From Deltaproteobacteria bacterium (lineage in GTDB: Bacteria > Desulfobacterota > Deferrisomatia > Deferrisomatales > BM512), in assembly GCA_030591565.1 (NCBI GenBank), contig JAUVAU010000027.1, forward strand, positions 1 through 32,207: a stretch of 32,207 nt of DNA. Direction: 5' to 3'. Under the pieces are notes generated by a model. It worked only from the letters and a program-made list of their open reading frames with translations. It did no database searches and was not told the origin of the DNA. Below are positions 8,033 through 16,353 of this stretch, piece by piece (within the stretch, counting starts at the first letter, position 1; every line of letters begins with the position of its first letter). A program made the translations under genes and the position numbers.

Positions 8033-8668
8033 ATGCCTAATGCTGAAAGTGTTCCCGCTATTGATTGGCTAAATTTTATGCAAGAGATGTTTGCCAGTCC
8101 CGGCTTTGTTGCTGTTATTTCAGTTTCTTTGACCCTGTTGGCAACAATATTTGTCGATTATATAAGATCATTTAGAGAGAAGAATAAGGAAAGAATTAAA
8201 CGTGAGATGGCTTTGCGAAGAGATGTATATATTCCGCTTGCCTGTGCTTATGCAGAAGCCCAAGACTTGTTCAGTAGCTTTTTCGAGTCAGATAAAGATA
8301 AATATGATCTAAGACTATCACCGGTTGCACGTAACGCATTTGCAGCTACGGAATTGATAGCTGATGAAGCAGTTTTGAAGGCAGTAAATGATGCAACTGA
8401 GCAGTTTGCTAAGGGGATATTGCGACTATCTAAAGTAAGGCAAATTATAGTAAGACATGAGGTCGATATTAGCCAAATTGATAAAATGATTGAAAAATTA
8501 GTCAAAGAAAGAGATGGCTACTCAAAGTTGATCGATCAGCAGATTGCTGCTGGCATTTTGACAGAAGAAGTGAACAACTCAGTAGGAAAATTAATATCTG
8601 AAGTTGATGCGGAAATGAAACCATTGTATGCAGAAGTTGCAGCACTTAGTAGTAAAAGAAATAAGTGA
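8033..8668 (+). CDS. AT-rich membrane-anchored coiled-coil protein, unknown function
   Basis: A 211-residue protein, family not recognised. One N-terminal membrane segment (about 24-44, GFVAVISVSLTLLATIFV) is followed by a basic patch (REKNKERIKREMALRR) and a long, mostly helical, charged region with heptad-like spacing (about 110-205). Predicted topology is a single anchor with a large soluble domain; the basic patch after the helix suggests that domain is cytoplasmic. AGAGGG precedes the ATG. Codon use and base composition are far more AT-rich than in all neighbours, a sign of transfer. It sits between inward-facing copies of repeat B. A possible membrane-tethered scaffold or defence component is speculation only. 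Confidence 0.72.
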   Translation: MPNAESVPAIDWLNFMQEMFASPGFVAVISVSLTLLATIFVDYIRSFREKNKERIKREMALRRDVYIPLACAYAEAQDLFSSFFESDKDKYDLRLSPVARNAFAATELIADEAVLKAVNDATEQFAKGILRLSKVRQIIVRHEVDISQIDKMIEKLVKERDGYSKLIDQQIAAGILTEEVNNSVGKLISEVDAEMKPLYAEVAALSSKRNK

Positions 8669-8678
8669 CCTCAATGCC

Positions 8679-8855
8679 ATGACGGGGCCAGCACTCATAG
8701 CTTTGCGGGAGCATCTTGAAATACCGACCAATCATAAAGCTTTTTTGACGCACCACAGAGCCTCTGAACAGATGTGCAATGAAGACCTTCCAAAGTTTAT
8801 TGATGACTTGTGGAGCGGTTCTCTTGATGACACTGAAGATGTTGGAGGAACCTAA
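8679..8855 (+). CDS. Possible small protein or remnant downstream of the coiled-coil gene
   Basis: A 58-residue frame (MTGPALIALREHLEIPTNH...), ending DDTEDVGGT, in a different frame from the preceding gene; the frame is open back to 8628. It is helical and acidic in the C-terminal part. No ribosome-binding site was seen for either start, and no family is recognised. It could be a short translated partner, or the tail of a longer gene that lost its front. Confidence 0.3.
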   Translation: MTGPALIALREHLEIPTNHKAFLTHHRASEQMCNEDLPKFIDDLWSGSLDDTEDVGGT

Positions 8856-8879
8856 AACCAATTGATGCCGGGGCGATTA

Positions 8880-9200
8880 GGGGGGCGGGCCTTTCCATTA
8901 GCATTTTGCCTTTGATCTTCTCCCCCACCGAGCTGTGCAGTGAGCGGGCGAGGAGTCTTTGAGGGTCATGTTGTTTGAGGCGAAGCCGAGTTCATGACCC
9001 TCCCTCACACGCGAGCGGTCGCCGCAGGCGAGCACACGTGCTCGAAGGGGCGCGTCTTTGTGGTACTTTCTCCGCGCAGAGAAAGTACCCTCGGGGTGCA
9101 GGGGGCGAGTAGCCCCCGCATACTATCAAACCAAACCATACAAAACGCCATGCGGCTAGAGCTAACAGCCGAGCGGCGAGCGTCCCTCCCCCCTCGCGGG
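8880..9200 (-). repeat. Modular hairpin repeat B, copy 4 (inverted)
   Basis: On the minus strand this reproduces copy 1 in order: GACGCTCGCCGCTCGGCT lead, GGGGGC-TACTC-GCCCCC (9117-9101), GGTACTTTCTC/GAGAAAGTACC (9089-9062), CGAGCAC/GTGCTCG arms, and GAGGGTCATG/CATGACCCTC (9002-8961), then the B/A junction near 8925. Changes relative to copy 1 fall on both arms of the hairpins. The 438-bp gap 8856-9293 holds this repeat and the rpsT promoter, no gene. Confidence 0.85.
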
Positions 9201-9212
9201 GGACAAACGTGC

Positions 9213-9242
9213 TTGACAGTGCTCTCTTTTAGGTGGTATTAG
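9213..9242 (+). promoter_or_regulatory. Sigma-70-type promoter of rpsT
   Basis: TTGACA (9213-9218), an 18-bp spacer and TATTAG (9237-9242). It predicts a transcript start near 9249 and a leader of about 45 nt. Confidence 0.7.
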
Positions 9243-9293
9243 ACTCGCTCTTTAGTTGTTAAGACGAAACGAACGCACCGGAGGTAGTAGGTT

Positions 9294-9560
9294 TTGGCTA
9301 ATCATAAGTCCTCGATCAAGAAGATCAAACAAGATGAAAAAAAGCGCGTCCGCAATAAGGCTGTGCGTACCCGTTACCGCAACCTGATCAAGGCTGTGCG
9401 TCTGGCCGTCGCCGATGGCGAAGCAGAGCGCGCCCAGACCGCCCTGAATATGGCTACCCCCTATCTGCAGCGCGCTGCGGGCAAGGGTGTCATCCATCAG
9501 AATAAGGCCGCACGCACCATCTCCAGACTCACCAAGCAGGTGCAGGCGCTACAGGCTTAA
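9294..9560 (+). CDS. rpsT: 30S ribosomal protein S20
   Basis: An 88-residue, highly basic helical protein beginning MANHKSSIKKIKQDEK, full length for S20, which binds 16S rRNA in the small subunit. The start codon is TTG, with GGAGG (9280-9284) 9 nt upstream; E. coli rpsT also uses UUG, which is part of its feedback control. It has its own sigma-70 promoter and a terminator shared with the convergent holA. It is the last member of the leuS-lptE-holA/rpsT neighbourhood common in deltaproteobacteria. Confidence 0.97.
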   Translation: MANHKSSIKKIKQDEKKRVRNKAVRTRYRNLIKAVRLAVADGEAERAQTALNMATPYLQRAAGKGVIHQNKAARTISRLTKQVQALQA

Positions 9561-9593
9561 CTTAAAGCCGCAAGTTTTTCAGTGGATTTAAAA

Positions 9594-9624
9594 AACCCTG
9601 GGATATTGATTCCAGGGTTTTTTT
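9594..9624. terminator. Terminator between convergent rpsT and holA
   Basis: CCCTGG (9596-9601) and CCAGGG (9612-9617) form the stem, flanked by A-run on the left and seven T on the right. It can end transcripts in both directions. Confidence 0.82.
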
Positions 9625-9647
9625 GTTGCCTGAAGTTTGGTGGATTT

Positions 9648-10610
9648 TCAGCTTCCCCGGCACAGATCCATGACGAATTTTTCCAACACCTCTGCGCCCC
9701 CGCCACTCTTCATGTCAAGGTCGGTCCCGAGCATCCTCGCGAATACCCAGTCAAGTTGCGCCTCATCCCATTTGGAGGACTGCCTCATCGCTTTTTTCGC
9801 GACGAAGTCGGGCAGGCCGAGGGTCTTGGCAGCCTGACGACCGCCTTTTCCCGCGACCGCTTTGGCTTTCCACAATATCCTGAAGTGGCGGGCTATCATG
9901 AAGAGTATCTTTAGCGGCGCTTCCCCCAGCTCCTGTAGTCTGCGCAGGCCGCGCAGCGCCTCTTTGAGGTTGCGGTCACCCACGGCGTCGCAAAAGACGA
10001 AGACGCTGTGCCCCTTGGACTCGGCCACCAGTACGCGCACGTCCTCGGCGTCGAGCGAGCCATCCTCCCCGGCGAACGCCTGTAGTTTCAATACCTCGCG
10101 CCAGATCAACTGCAGGTCTGAGCCCACACGCAACTCTATCGCCCTTATCACCTCGGGGCCGGGTTTCAGGCCGGCCTCATTGGCGAGCTTTTTTATCCAG
10201 CCATGCAGCTGGTTGTCCGGCGGGCGGCTGCACTGCCTGACGTTGGCGGATTTGGAGAGCTTCTTCCACCAGGCGCGGCGTTTGTCCACCGAGGGGACCA
10301 CGAGGACGACACAGGAGGAGGGATTTGGGTTCTCGGCGTAATCGGTGAGGGTCTCCCACTGATCGACGCTCCACTTGTCCGCGTTTTTGACGATGATGAG
10401 GCGGCGCTCGCCCATAAACGGCATGGTGCGGGCGCTGCTGGTGACCCTGGAGGGGGCAGTCTCGGCGGCGTCGAACGCTTCCCGGTTCAAATCTTCAGGC
10501 CCCTGGACCTTGCACGCCTCTTCTATCTGCCTCAGTTCCCGGTCGACCAAAAAGGATTCCTCGCCATGTATCAGCTCTACAGGGGAGGCGTTCACTTTCC
10601 CGCTTCCCAT
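9648..10610 (-). CDS. holA: DNA polymerase III subunit delta
   Basis: A 320-residue protein matching the delta subunit of the clamp loader, which opens the beta clamp. Seen: the N-terminal PVELIHGEESFLVDRELRQI, a RRLIIVKNAD segment (walker-fold remnant lacking a P-loop, as expected for delta), and the C-terminal DNA pol III delta helical domain (LRGLRRLQELGEAPLKILFMIARHF). It overlaps the end of lptE by 19 bp, indicating translational coupling in a leuS-lptE-holA operon. Nothing unusual in length. Confidence 0.93.
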   Translation of the reverse strand: MGSGKVNASPVELIHGEESFLVDRELRQIEEACKVQGPEDLNREAFDAAETAPSRVTSSARTMPFMGERRLIIVKNADKWSVDQWETLTDYAENPNPSSCVVLVVPSVDKRRAWWKKLSKSANVRQCSRPPDNQLHGWIKKLANEAGLKPGPEVIRAIELRVGSDLQLIWREVLKLQAFAGEDGSLDAEDVRVLVAESKGHSVFVFCDAVGDRNLKEALRGLRRLQELGEAPLKILFMIARHFRILWKAKAVAGKGGRQAAKTLGLPDFVAKKAMRQSSKWDEAQLDWVFARMLGTDLDMKSGGGAEVLEKFVMDLCRGS

Positions 10611-11128
10611 CTGCCCACGGCGACGCGCCTGAGTATCTCACCGGCCAGATCGTCGGCGAGGAGCTTCAGCGCCCGGTCCTTATTGGCGCGGGTTATGTTC
10701 ACATCGGTGCCCGAGCCGAACTCGCGCCTGACGCTTATGTTGGCTTGTGTCCAGACAACCACGCCGTCGGAGGTGGTGAGGGTGGCGTCACCGCTGACCT
10801 TCAAGAGATACTCGCGTGGATAGCCATCCTCCCGGTACGCCCGCGCGGTCTCGGTGAGTGTGTTGAGCTTCACGTCCAGCCTGGGAGCGGTGGAGTCGGA
10901 GCGCGACACTGTTTTTACATCCGAGCGCCCGATGCTCCTCTCGGCCAGGCGCGCGCGAACCATCGCCCCGAATATCGGCTCGCGGCTCCTGTCTTCAACC
11001 GAGCCTATCGACACCCTGGCGTCGGTCAGCTCGGAGGAGTCGATGAACCTGTAGCCGCAGCCAGCCGTGGACAACGCCAGCAACGTCGCAAGGATAAGGG
11101 CGAGGGGATTGGCTGCGAGTCGACCCAT
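10592..11128 (-). CDS. lptE: LPS-assembly lipoprotein LptE
   Basis: A 178-residue lipoprotein: hydrophobic signal, lipobox LSTAGC, then GYRF, the hallmark start of mature LptE. LptE plugs the LptD barrel that delivers LPS to the outer membrane, so the host has an LPS outer membrane. It lies 2 bp after leuS and overlaps holA, the arrangement usual for this gene. The C-terminal half is variable, as in the family. Confidence 0.9.
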   Translation of the reverse strand: MGRLAANPLALILATLLALSTAGCGYRFIDSSELTDARVSIGSVEDRSREPIFGAMVRARLAERSIGRSDVKTVSRSDSTAPRLDVKLNTLTETARAYREDGYPREYLLKVSGDATLTTSDGVVVWTQANISVRREFGSGTDVNITRANKDRALKLLADDLAGEILRRVAVGRWEAGK

Positions 11129-11130
11129 CG

Positions 11131-13701
11131 TTATTTCACTACTATATTGAGAAGTCTGCCGGGTACGTAGATGACCTTCACGGTCTCGAGTCCTTCCAGG
11201 TGGCGGGCGACGTTCTCGTCTGCGCGGGCGATCCGTTCCACCGCGTCCTTGTCGGCGTCGGGGGCGACCTCGATGCGGCCGCGCACCTTGCCCCTGACCT
11301 GCACGACGATTGTGATCGAGTCCCTCGCCAGCGCCTTTTCATCGGCGGTGGGCCAGCTCACGTCACGCAGGCGGCTCCTGCACCCCAGCGCCTCCCACAT
11401 CTCCTCGGCGGCGTGGGGCACCATGGGGGCCAGCAAGGTGAGCAGTAGCTCCACCGCCTCGCGGTAGACAGCCTTGCCGGTTTCGTCTGTAGGCTCAAAG
11501 GAGGATAGCTCGTTCACCAGCTCCATCGACGCGGCTATGGCGGTGTTGAAGTGGAAGCGCGCCTCGATGTCGTCAGTCACACGCTTCACCGTCTCATGGG
11601 CCTTCCTGCGAAGGTCCCGGGCTTTGCCGTCAAGCTCGCCGCCGCTAAAGGGCTGGGTGTCGGCCAGCCACTCCATGTTGGAGCTGAGGATGCGCCACAC
11701 ACGCTTCAGGAAGCGGTAGGAGCCCTCGACCCCCTCTTCGTTCCACTCCAGATCCTTTTCAGGCGGGGCGGCAAAGAGGCTGAAGAGCCTCGCGGTGTCG
11801 GCCCCGTAGTTTTGGATCAGCTCTTCGGGGTCGATGACATTCTTCTTGGACTTGGACATCTTCTCGGTGCGTCCGGCGGTTGCTGTCTTGCCGCACTTGG
11901 TGCACTTACCCTCGGCGACCTCCTCGGGGAAGAGCCAGCCATCCTCTACGCACTTCATCGTCTCCTTGCAGACCATCCCCTGGGTGAGCACGTTGGTGAA
12001 GGGCTCATCCATGCCGGCCACGTCCAGGTCGCGCAGCACCTTGGTGTAGAAGCGTGAGTACAAGAGATGGAGGACAGCGTGCTCGATGCCGCCGATGTAC
12101 TGGTCCACCGGCAGCCAGTAGTCCACCCTCGGGCGGTCCAGCATGCCCTTGTCAAAGTCGGAGCAGGAGAAGCGGGCGAAGTACCAGGAGCTCTCCACGA
12201 AGGTGTCCATCGTGTCGGTTTCGCGTTTGGCCGCCAAACCGCACTTGGGGCATTTCGTCTTGTAGAAGGAGGGGATATCCGCCAGCGGCAGCACGCGGCC
12301 CTCGGGGAACTCCACATCTTCAGGCAGCTCCACCGGCAACTGGTCTTCCGGCACCGGCACGGTCCCGCAAGCCCCGCAGTGGATTACGGGAATCGGCGCA
12401 CCCCAGTAGCGCTGGCGGCTTATGCCCCAGTCGCGCAGCCGGTAGTTGACCGTCTTCTTGCCAAGGTCCTGCTCGTCCAGATAGTCGGTGATCGCGTCGA
12501 TGGCATCTTTGTTGGGCATCCCGTCGAACTGGGCCGAGTTCACCAACACGCCGGGTTCCACGTAGGCTTCGGTCATCGTCGTCGCGTCAAGGTCGGAGTC
12601 TTCGGGCTTGATGACGACGCGGATGGGCAGGTTATACTTCTCGGCGAACTCAAAGTCGCGCTGGTCGTGGGCGGGCACCGCCATCACCGCGCCGGTGCCG
12701 TACTCCATCAGCACGAAGTTGGCCACGTAGATGGGGGCTTTTTCACCGGTGAGCGGATTGGTGACGTAGGCCCCGGTGAAGATGCCCTCCTTCTCATAGT
12801 CGTCGGCGGTTCGGCGGATATTGTCCTCCTGGCGGACTTTTTCCACGAATTCCATCACCGCTTCTTCGTGCTCAGTCCCTTCGACCAGCTCGGCCACCAG
12901 CGGGTTCTCAGGAGCAAGGCTCATGAAGGTGACGCCGTAGAGGGTGTCGGGTCTGGTGGTGAAGACCTCAATGGCCCCATCGCGCCCCTCAAAGGGGAAG
13001 TTGATGGAGGAGCCGTAGCTCTTGCCGATCCAGTTCTGCTGGCTGGTCAGCACGTTTTGCGGCCAGCCCTCCATCTTTTCGGTAGCTTCAAGCAGCTCGT
13101 CGGCGTAGTCGGTTATGCGGAAGAACCAGCCCCAGAGGTCTTTCTGTCTCACCGCTTCGCCGCAGCGCCAGCAGAGTCCCGCTTCTACCTGCTCGTTAGC
13201 AAGGACGGTGGCGCAGTCGTTGCACCAATTAACCGTTGTCTTCTTGCGGTAGACGAGACCCTCTTCAAGCATCTTCAGAAATAGCCACTGCTCCCACCTG
13301 TAGTAGCTGGGGTCGCAGGTGGCGAACTCACGCGACCAGTCATAGCTGAAGCCCATGCGCTTTAGCTGCTTGCGCATGTAGGCGATATTCTCGCGGGTCC
13401 ACTTGGCGGGGTGAACGCCGCGCTCGATGGCGGCGTTCTCGGCGGGCATTCCAAAGGCGTCCCACCCCATCGGGTGGAGCACGTTGAAGCCGCGCATGTG
13501 CTTGTAGCGCGCCACCACGTCGCCGATGGTGTAGTTGCGCACATGGCCCATGTGTATCTTGCCCGAGGGGTAGGGGAACATCTCAAGGACGTAGTATTTG
13601 GGCTTGTCGCCCCCTTCAGATACCGCGAAGGTCTCCTCTTCGTTCCACCTCTGCTGCCACTTGAGCTCTATCTCGTTATGGAGGTACTTGGGGTCCATCA
13701 A
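11131..13701 (-). CDS. leuS: Leucyl-tRNA synthetase
   Basis: An 856-residue class I synthetase, full length. Seen: HMGH (residues 50-53, the HIGH signature) within [16 protein letters not shown], a zinc-binding CNDC...CWRC knuckle, the CP1 editing domain with [15 protein letters not shown], the second zinc site CPKC, KMSKS near residue 620, and the anticodon-binding C-terminus ending [13 protein letters not shown]. It charges tRNA-Leu and hydrolyses mischarged products. A -10/-35 pair lies upstream (13755-13783). First gene of leuS-lptE-holA. Two adjacent ATG codons open the gene; GAGGG precedes them. Confidence 0.98.
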   Translation of the reverse strand: MMDPKYLHNEIELKWQQRWNEEETFAVSEGGDKPKYYVLEMFPYPSGKIHMGHVRNYTIGDVVARYKHMRGFNVLHPMGWDAFGMPAENAAIERGVHPAKWTRENIAYMRKQLKRMGFSYDWSREFATCDPSYYRWEQWLFLKMLEEGLVYRKKTTVNWCNDCATVLANEQVEAGLCWRCGEAVRQKDLWGWFFRITDYADELLEATEKMEGWPQNVLTSQQNWIGKSYGSSINFPFEGRDGAIEVFTTRPDTLYGVTFMSLAPENPLVAELVEGTEHEEAVMEFVEKVRQEDNIRRTADDYEKEGIFTGAYVTNPLTGEKAPIYVANFVLMEYGTGAVMAVPAHDQRDFEFAEKYNLPIRVVIKPEDSDLDATTMTEAYVEPGVLVNSAQFDGMPNKDAIDAITDYLDEQDLGKKTVNYRLRDWGISRQRYWGAPIPVIHCGACGTVPVPEDQLPVELPEDVEFPEGRVLPLADIPSFYKTKCPKCGLAAKRETDTMDTFVESSWYFARFSCSDFDKGMLDRPRVDYWLPVDQYIGGIEHAVLHLLYSRFYTKVLRDLDVAGMDEPFTNVLTQGMVCKETMKCVEDGWLFPEEVAEGKCTKCGKTATAGRTEKMSKSKKNVIDPEELIQNYGADTARLFSLFAAPPEKDLEWNEEGVEGSYRFLKRVWRILSSNMEWLADTQPFSGGELDGKARDLRRKAHETVKRVTDDIEARFHFNTAIAASMELVNELSSFEPTDETGKAVYREAVELLLTLLAPMVPHAAEEMWEALGCRSRLRDVSWPTADEKALARDSITIVVQVRGKVRGRIEVAPDADKDAVERIARADENVARHLEGLETVKVIYVPGRLLNIVVK

Positions 13702-13754
13702 CTTGTCTGCCCTCGATGCGGTTGAATTTATGGTGGAAATATCGTCGGGACGGT

Positions 13755-13783
13755 AGCATAGGCGCGAGTTTTAGACAAGTAAA
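13755..13783 (-). promoter_or_regulatory. Candidate leuS operon promoter
   Basis: On the minus strand TTTACT (13783-13778), a 17-bp spacer and TATGCT (13760-13755). It predicts a start near 13748 and a leader of about 47 nt before leuS. No T-box or other leader structure was recognised. Confidence 0.5.
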
Positions 13784-13829
13784 CCGAGTGGTTGACGGGG
13801 GGAAAGCGGCGCCTTTTTGTCTGCGCGAA

Positions 13830-14573
13830 TCAGCTGGCGGCGTTGGAGAAGTCGGGGGTCACCGGCTCCAACGGGTTCTCGCAGGGAGCCCCCCTGGCGA
13901 ACCAGTAGCCCTTGACCTCGTTTTTGCCAAGCGCGATGGCGGTGGCCGAGGTGGTGGCGAACTTGCCCCCCGGCTCGGGATGGACGCACAGCGGGAATGG
14001 CTGGCCCGGTGCGCTCTCATGGTCGGAGAGAAACTCCGCCATTGTCTCGGGGTCGGGGGTTCCCGCCTCGATCAGCTTCTCCATCCGCTCCAGCGTCCGC
14101 TGTGCCTTTGGGTCGTTTGGATCGCGAAAGCGTGCGTTGGTGATGACATGGGGGCCGGGCTTCAGCTCGTAGGTCACGGTGTCGTCGGCGAGGTGGTCAA
14201 CCACGAACGCCTTGTCGCCATCCGCCACCAGCAGGGTGTAGGCCTTGCACACCGGCGCTATGGTCTCGGCGAATCTTCGCGCCTCGAAGGCGTCGGGGTG
14301 ACGTAGCGTTTCCATCACGAGATAGCCGCGTGAGCAGAGCGAGCCCCCGGTTGAGAGGGTGCCCTCGTGGTTCGCCAACCCGGCCAGTAGCCCCGCTTCG
14401 TTCACGCCCATCCAGGTGCCTCCGGCGGCGCGGTCCTTTGGGCCGAAGATGCCGGGGGTGGTGGAGAGGTAGCCGGGTGGGTCCCACGGCCTGTCGATCA
14501 GTTCATCGCGGTTTGCAAGCAGCAGAACCGGTAACCCATCGAAGACTTTGAAGAAGATATTGAGTGTGCACAT
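13830..14573 (-). CDS. NRDE family protein (TANGO2-like)
   Basis: A 247-residue protein of the NRDE/TANGO2 family. It starts MCTLNI, putting a conserved Cys at position 2, and has the naming motif ANRDE (about residues 20-24), followed by GGTWMGVNEAGLLAGLAN. The family has an Ntn-hydrolase-like fold and its biochemical role is unsettled, with links to lipid/CoA or haem handling in eukaryotes. It stands alone between leuS and a TIGR02757-type gene. The identification rests on the two motifs and the length. Confidence 0.88.
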   Translation of the reverse strand: MCTLNIFFKVFDGLPVLLLANRDELIDRPWDPPGYLSTTPGIFGPKDRAAGGTWMGVNEAGLLAGLANHEGTLSTGGSLCSRGYLVMETLRHPDAFEARRFAETIAPVCKAYTLLVADGDKAFVVDHLADDTVTYELKPGPHVITNARFRDPNDPKAQRTLERMEKLIEAGTPDPETMAEFLSDHESAPGQPFPLCVHPEPGGKFATTSATAIALGKNEVKGYWFARGAPCENPLEPVTPDFSNAAS

Positions 14574-14852
14574 AGCGGTCTGGATTCTACCTCAAAAGCG
14601 ACTCAAGGTAGGTAAAAAAGCATCTACCGGGTCATCAATAGGGAAGTTTTGCCGTGTTTCCGGGGTTTTTTCAACTCCTCCACACAACCCTGTTGATAAC
14701 CTATTGATAAGCGTGTGGAGAAATCGATAAAAGAGTGTTTTAAAAGGCAAGACTCTAAAGTGATTAAAAATTGTGCAGATAATTAGTGCTTTAATATCAA
14801 TATGTTAGAGTAATAGCGGGGCTCTGTCCGGTATTCGCCTGTGGGTAGAGGT
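14574..14852. other. AT-rich intergenic region
   Basis: 279 bp with no gene. It contains CTGTTGATAA, a TGTGGAGAA that differs by one base from a DnaA box (TGTGGATAA), and a long AT-rich run (about 14715-14815). It probably holds promoters for the NRDE gene. The resemblance to origin-type DNA is weak and there is no dnaA, dnaN or gyrB nearby. Confidence 0.4.
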
Positions 14853-15653
14853 TCAGTCGGGCAGTTTTCCACTCATACCGAACCTGAAGAGGCTGAAATC
14901 GTACCTGAGAGGGTCGGTTTCGTCATATTTTTTCAATGCGGCGGTGATCTCCACTGCGGTTTTCCAGTCAGAGCTTTTTCTGGTTGTCATTCCATAGGTT
15001 TTGCCCACCTTGGCCACGTGGGTGTCCAGCGGCACGATCAAGTCGGCGGGGTCCATCGCACCTTGCCAGTAGCCGGGGTCCAACTGGTCTTTTCTGATCA
15101 TCCAACGCAGAAAGAGGCACATCCTTTTGGCTGCGCCGCCCTTGCCGGGTGATGAGAAGAGGTAGCGAACCGGGTGGCGCGGCGGCAGTTGGCTGCTCGA
15201 CAGTATGGGGCGAGGGTCGCCGTCCAGGATCGTGTCACAAAACGCGGTGAGCTTCTCGCCGGTGGTACTTGCGCCCGACGAGGTGAAGAGGGCCTTCAGG
15301 GTCCCGTGTTTTTCCAACGCCTGCCTTATGAGCCAGAGCAGCAGCGCCAGGTCCGGGGCCTTGTGGAAGCGGTAAAAGAAGCCCTCATACAGGTCGAGCC
15401 ACTCCCTTGCGTCTGTTTCCAGAATTTTGGTCCTTGGGGTTTTACCCAGCACCGTGAAAATCGCCCCCAGCGTCTTGACGATCTGCTCCACCCGGCCATA
15501 GGCGAACCCGGCGGCGATGAGCGCGGCGACCTCTCCTTCATTGGGGTCGGTGAAACCACGGGCGAAGATAAGGGGGTCGGGGTCCAGATTGTCCAGGCGA
15601 TGGTGCTCGGCGTGGAGGGCTTCCACAAAACTTTTCGGGGGTGGTTTTTTCAT
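14853..15653 (-). CDS. TIGR02757 family protein (DUF2400)
   Basis: A 266-residue protein of the TIGR02757 group, function unknown. Family traits seen: an early DPDPLIFARGF, EVAALIAAGFAYGRVEQI, and the conserved late block KRMCLFLRWMIRKD followed by DLIVPLDTHVAK. The overall pattern resembles helical DNA glycosylase-type proteins, but this is only a resemblance. It is divergent from lexA with a 79-bp gap between start codons, so both promoters lie close together. Whether it belongs to the DNA damage response is inference from position only. Confidence 0.85.
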   Translation of the reverse strand: MKKPPPKSFVEALHAEHHRLDNLDPDPLIFARGFTDPNEGEVAALIAAGFAYGRVEQIVKTLGAIFTVLGKTPRTKILETDAREWLDLYEGFFYRFHKAPDLALLLWLIRQALEKHGTLKALFTSSGASTTGEKLTAFCDTILDGDPRPILSSSQLPPRHPVRYLFSSPGKGGAAKRMCLFLRWMIRKDQLDPGYWQGAMDPADLIVPLDTHVAKVGKTYGMTTRKSSDWKTAVEITAALKKYDETDPLRYDFSLFRFGMSGKLPD

Positions 15654-15696
15654 CTGAAAATTTTATCAGCTTCACCTGCTGTGGTGGAGTTTAATC

Positions 15697-15725
15697 TTGA
15701 CTTACGCAGAACTTACGCATATGCT
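15697..15725 (+). promoter_or_regulatory. lexA promoter with direct-repeat operator
   Basis: TTGACT (15697-15702), a 17-bp spacer and TATGCT (15720-15725) form a good sigma-70 promoter. The spacer is filled by two direct copies of ACTTACGCA (15700-15708 and 15711-15719), 11 bp apart, so one helical turn. A protein bound there would block polymerase. LexA autorepression is expected; the direct-repeat layout is unlike the palindromes of E. coli or Bacillus. Operator identity is inferred. Confidence 0.6.
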
Positions 15726-15732
15726 GCAATCC

Positions 15733-16338
15733 ATGGAAACTGGACCGATTACGCCCAAACAAAAAAAGGTGCTCGACTACATACGCACCTTTACCGATGG
15801 CAGCGGCTATTGCCCGAGTCAGAGGGAGATCGCCGACCGCTTTGGCTTCAAGTCGCTTGGGACTGTGCAGAATTACCTGGTTCGCCTGGAGCGCAATGGT
15901 TTTCTCAAGCGTCGGTGGAACGCCAAGAGGGCGCTTGAAATGGTGGAGGTCGAGTCGGCTGGAGCCGAGCTGCCCCTGGTGGGAGCGGTGGCGGCGGGCA
16001 GGCCGATAGAGGCGATAGAGACCCCGGATGTGGTGGAGGTGCCGCAGTCCATGCTGGGGCGTGGTGAGAATTTCGTCCTCAACGTCGAGGGCGATTCGAT
16101 GATCGGCGAGGGGATTCTCAACGGCGACCTGATCGTCGTCACAAAGAGGGCTGAGGCGCAAAACGGCCAGACGGTGGTGGCGATAGTGGATGGCGAGGCG
16201 ACGGTCAAGATTTTTTACAGGGCCGGGGACAAGGTCGAGTTGCGCCCCGCAAACCCTGAGTATGAAACGCTGGTAGTGGACGGGGGTCACGATTTTAGGA
16301 TCGAAGGAATAGTGGTGGGCGTGATCCGCCACTGTTAA
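15733..16338 (+). CDS. lexA: LexA repressor
   Basis: From ATG 15733 the product is 201 residues, matching E. coli LexA (202). N-terminal winged helix begins METGPITPKQKKVLDYIRTF. Autocleavage site is Ala88-Gly89 (VAAGRP), nucleophile Ser122 (EGDSMIGEG) and general base Lys159 (EATVKIFYR). It represses SOS genes and self-cleaves on RecA filaments. The longer TTG frame from 15697 would translate through the promoter, and no ribosome-binding site precedes 15721 or 15733. The promoter predicts a start at about 15732, so the mRNA would be essentially leaderless. Followed 15 bp later by a small membrane protein gene, probably co-transcribed. Confidence 0.95.
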   Translation: METGPITPKQKKVLDYIRTFTDGSGYCPSQREIADRFGFKSLGTVQNYLVRLERNGFLKRRWNAKRALEMVEVESAGAELPLVGAVAAGRPIEAIETPDVVEVPQSMLGRGENFVLNVEGDSMIGEGILNGDLIVVTKRAEAQNGQTVVAIVDGEATVKIFYRAGDKVELRPANPEYETLVVDGGHDFRIEGIVVGVIRHC

Positions 16339-16353
16339 GGAGGGCTTTAGGCG

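Noticed and set aside
12067..13284. A 405-codon open frame antisense to leuS
   Set aside because: Opposite a full-length leucyl-tRNA synthetase with all motifs; a shadow of codon bias.
15697..15732. LexA starting at TTG 15697 or ATG 15721
   Set aside because: Both would translate promoter or operator DNA; 15733 gives the length and N-terminus expected for LexA.
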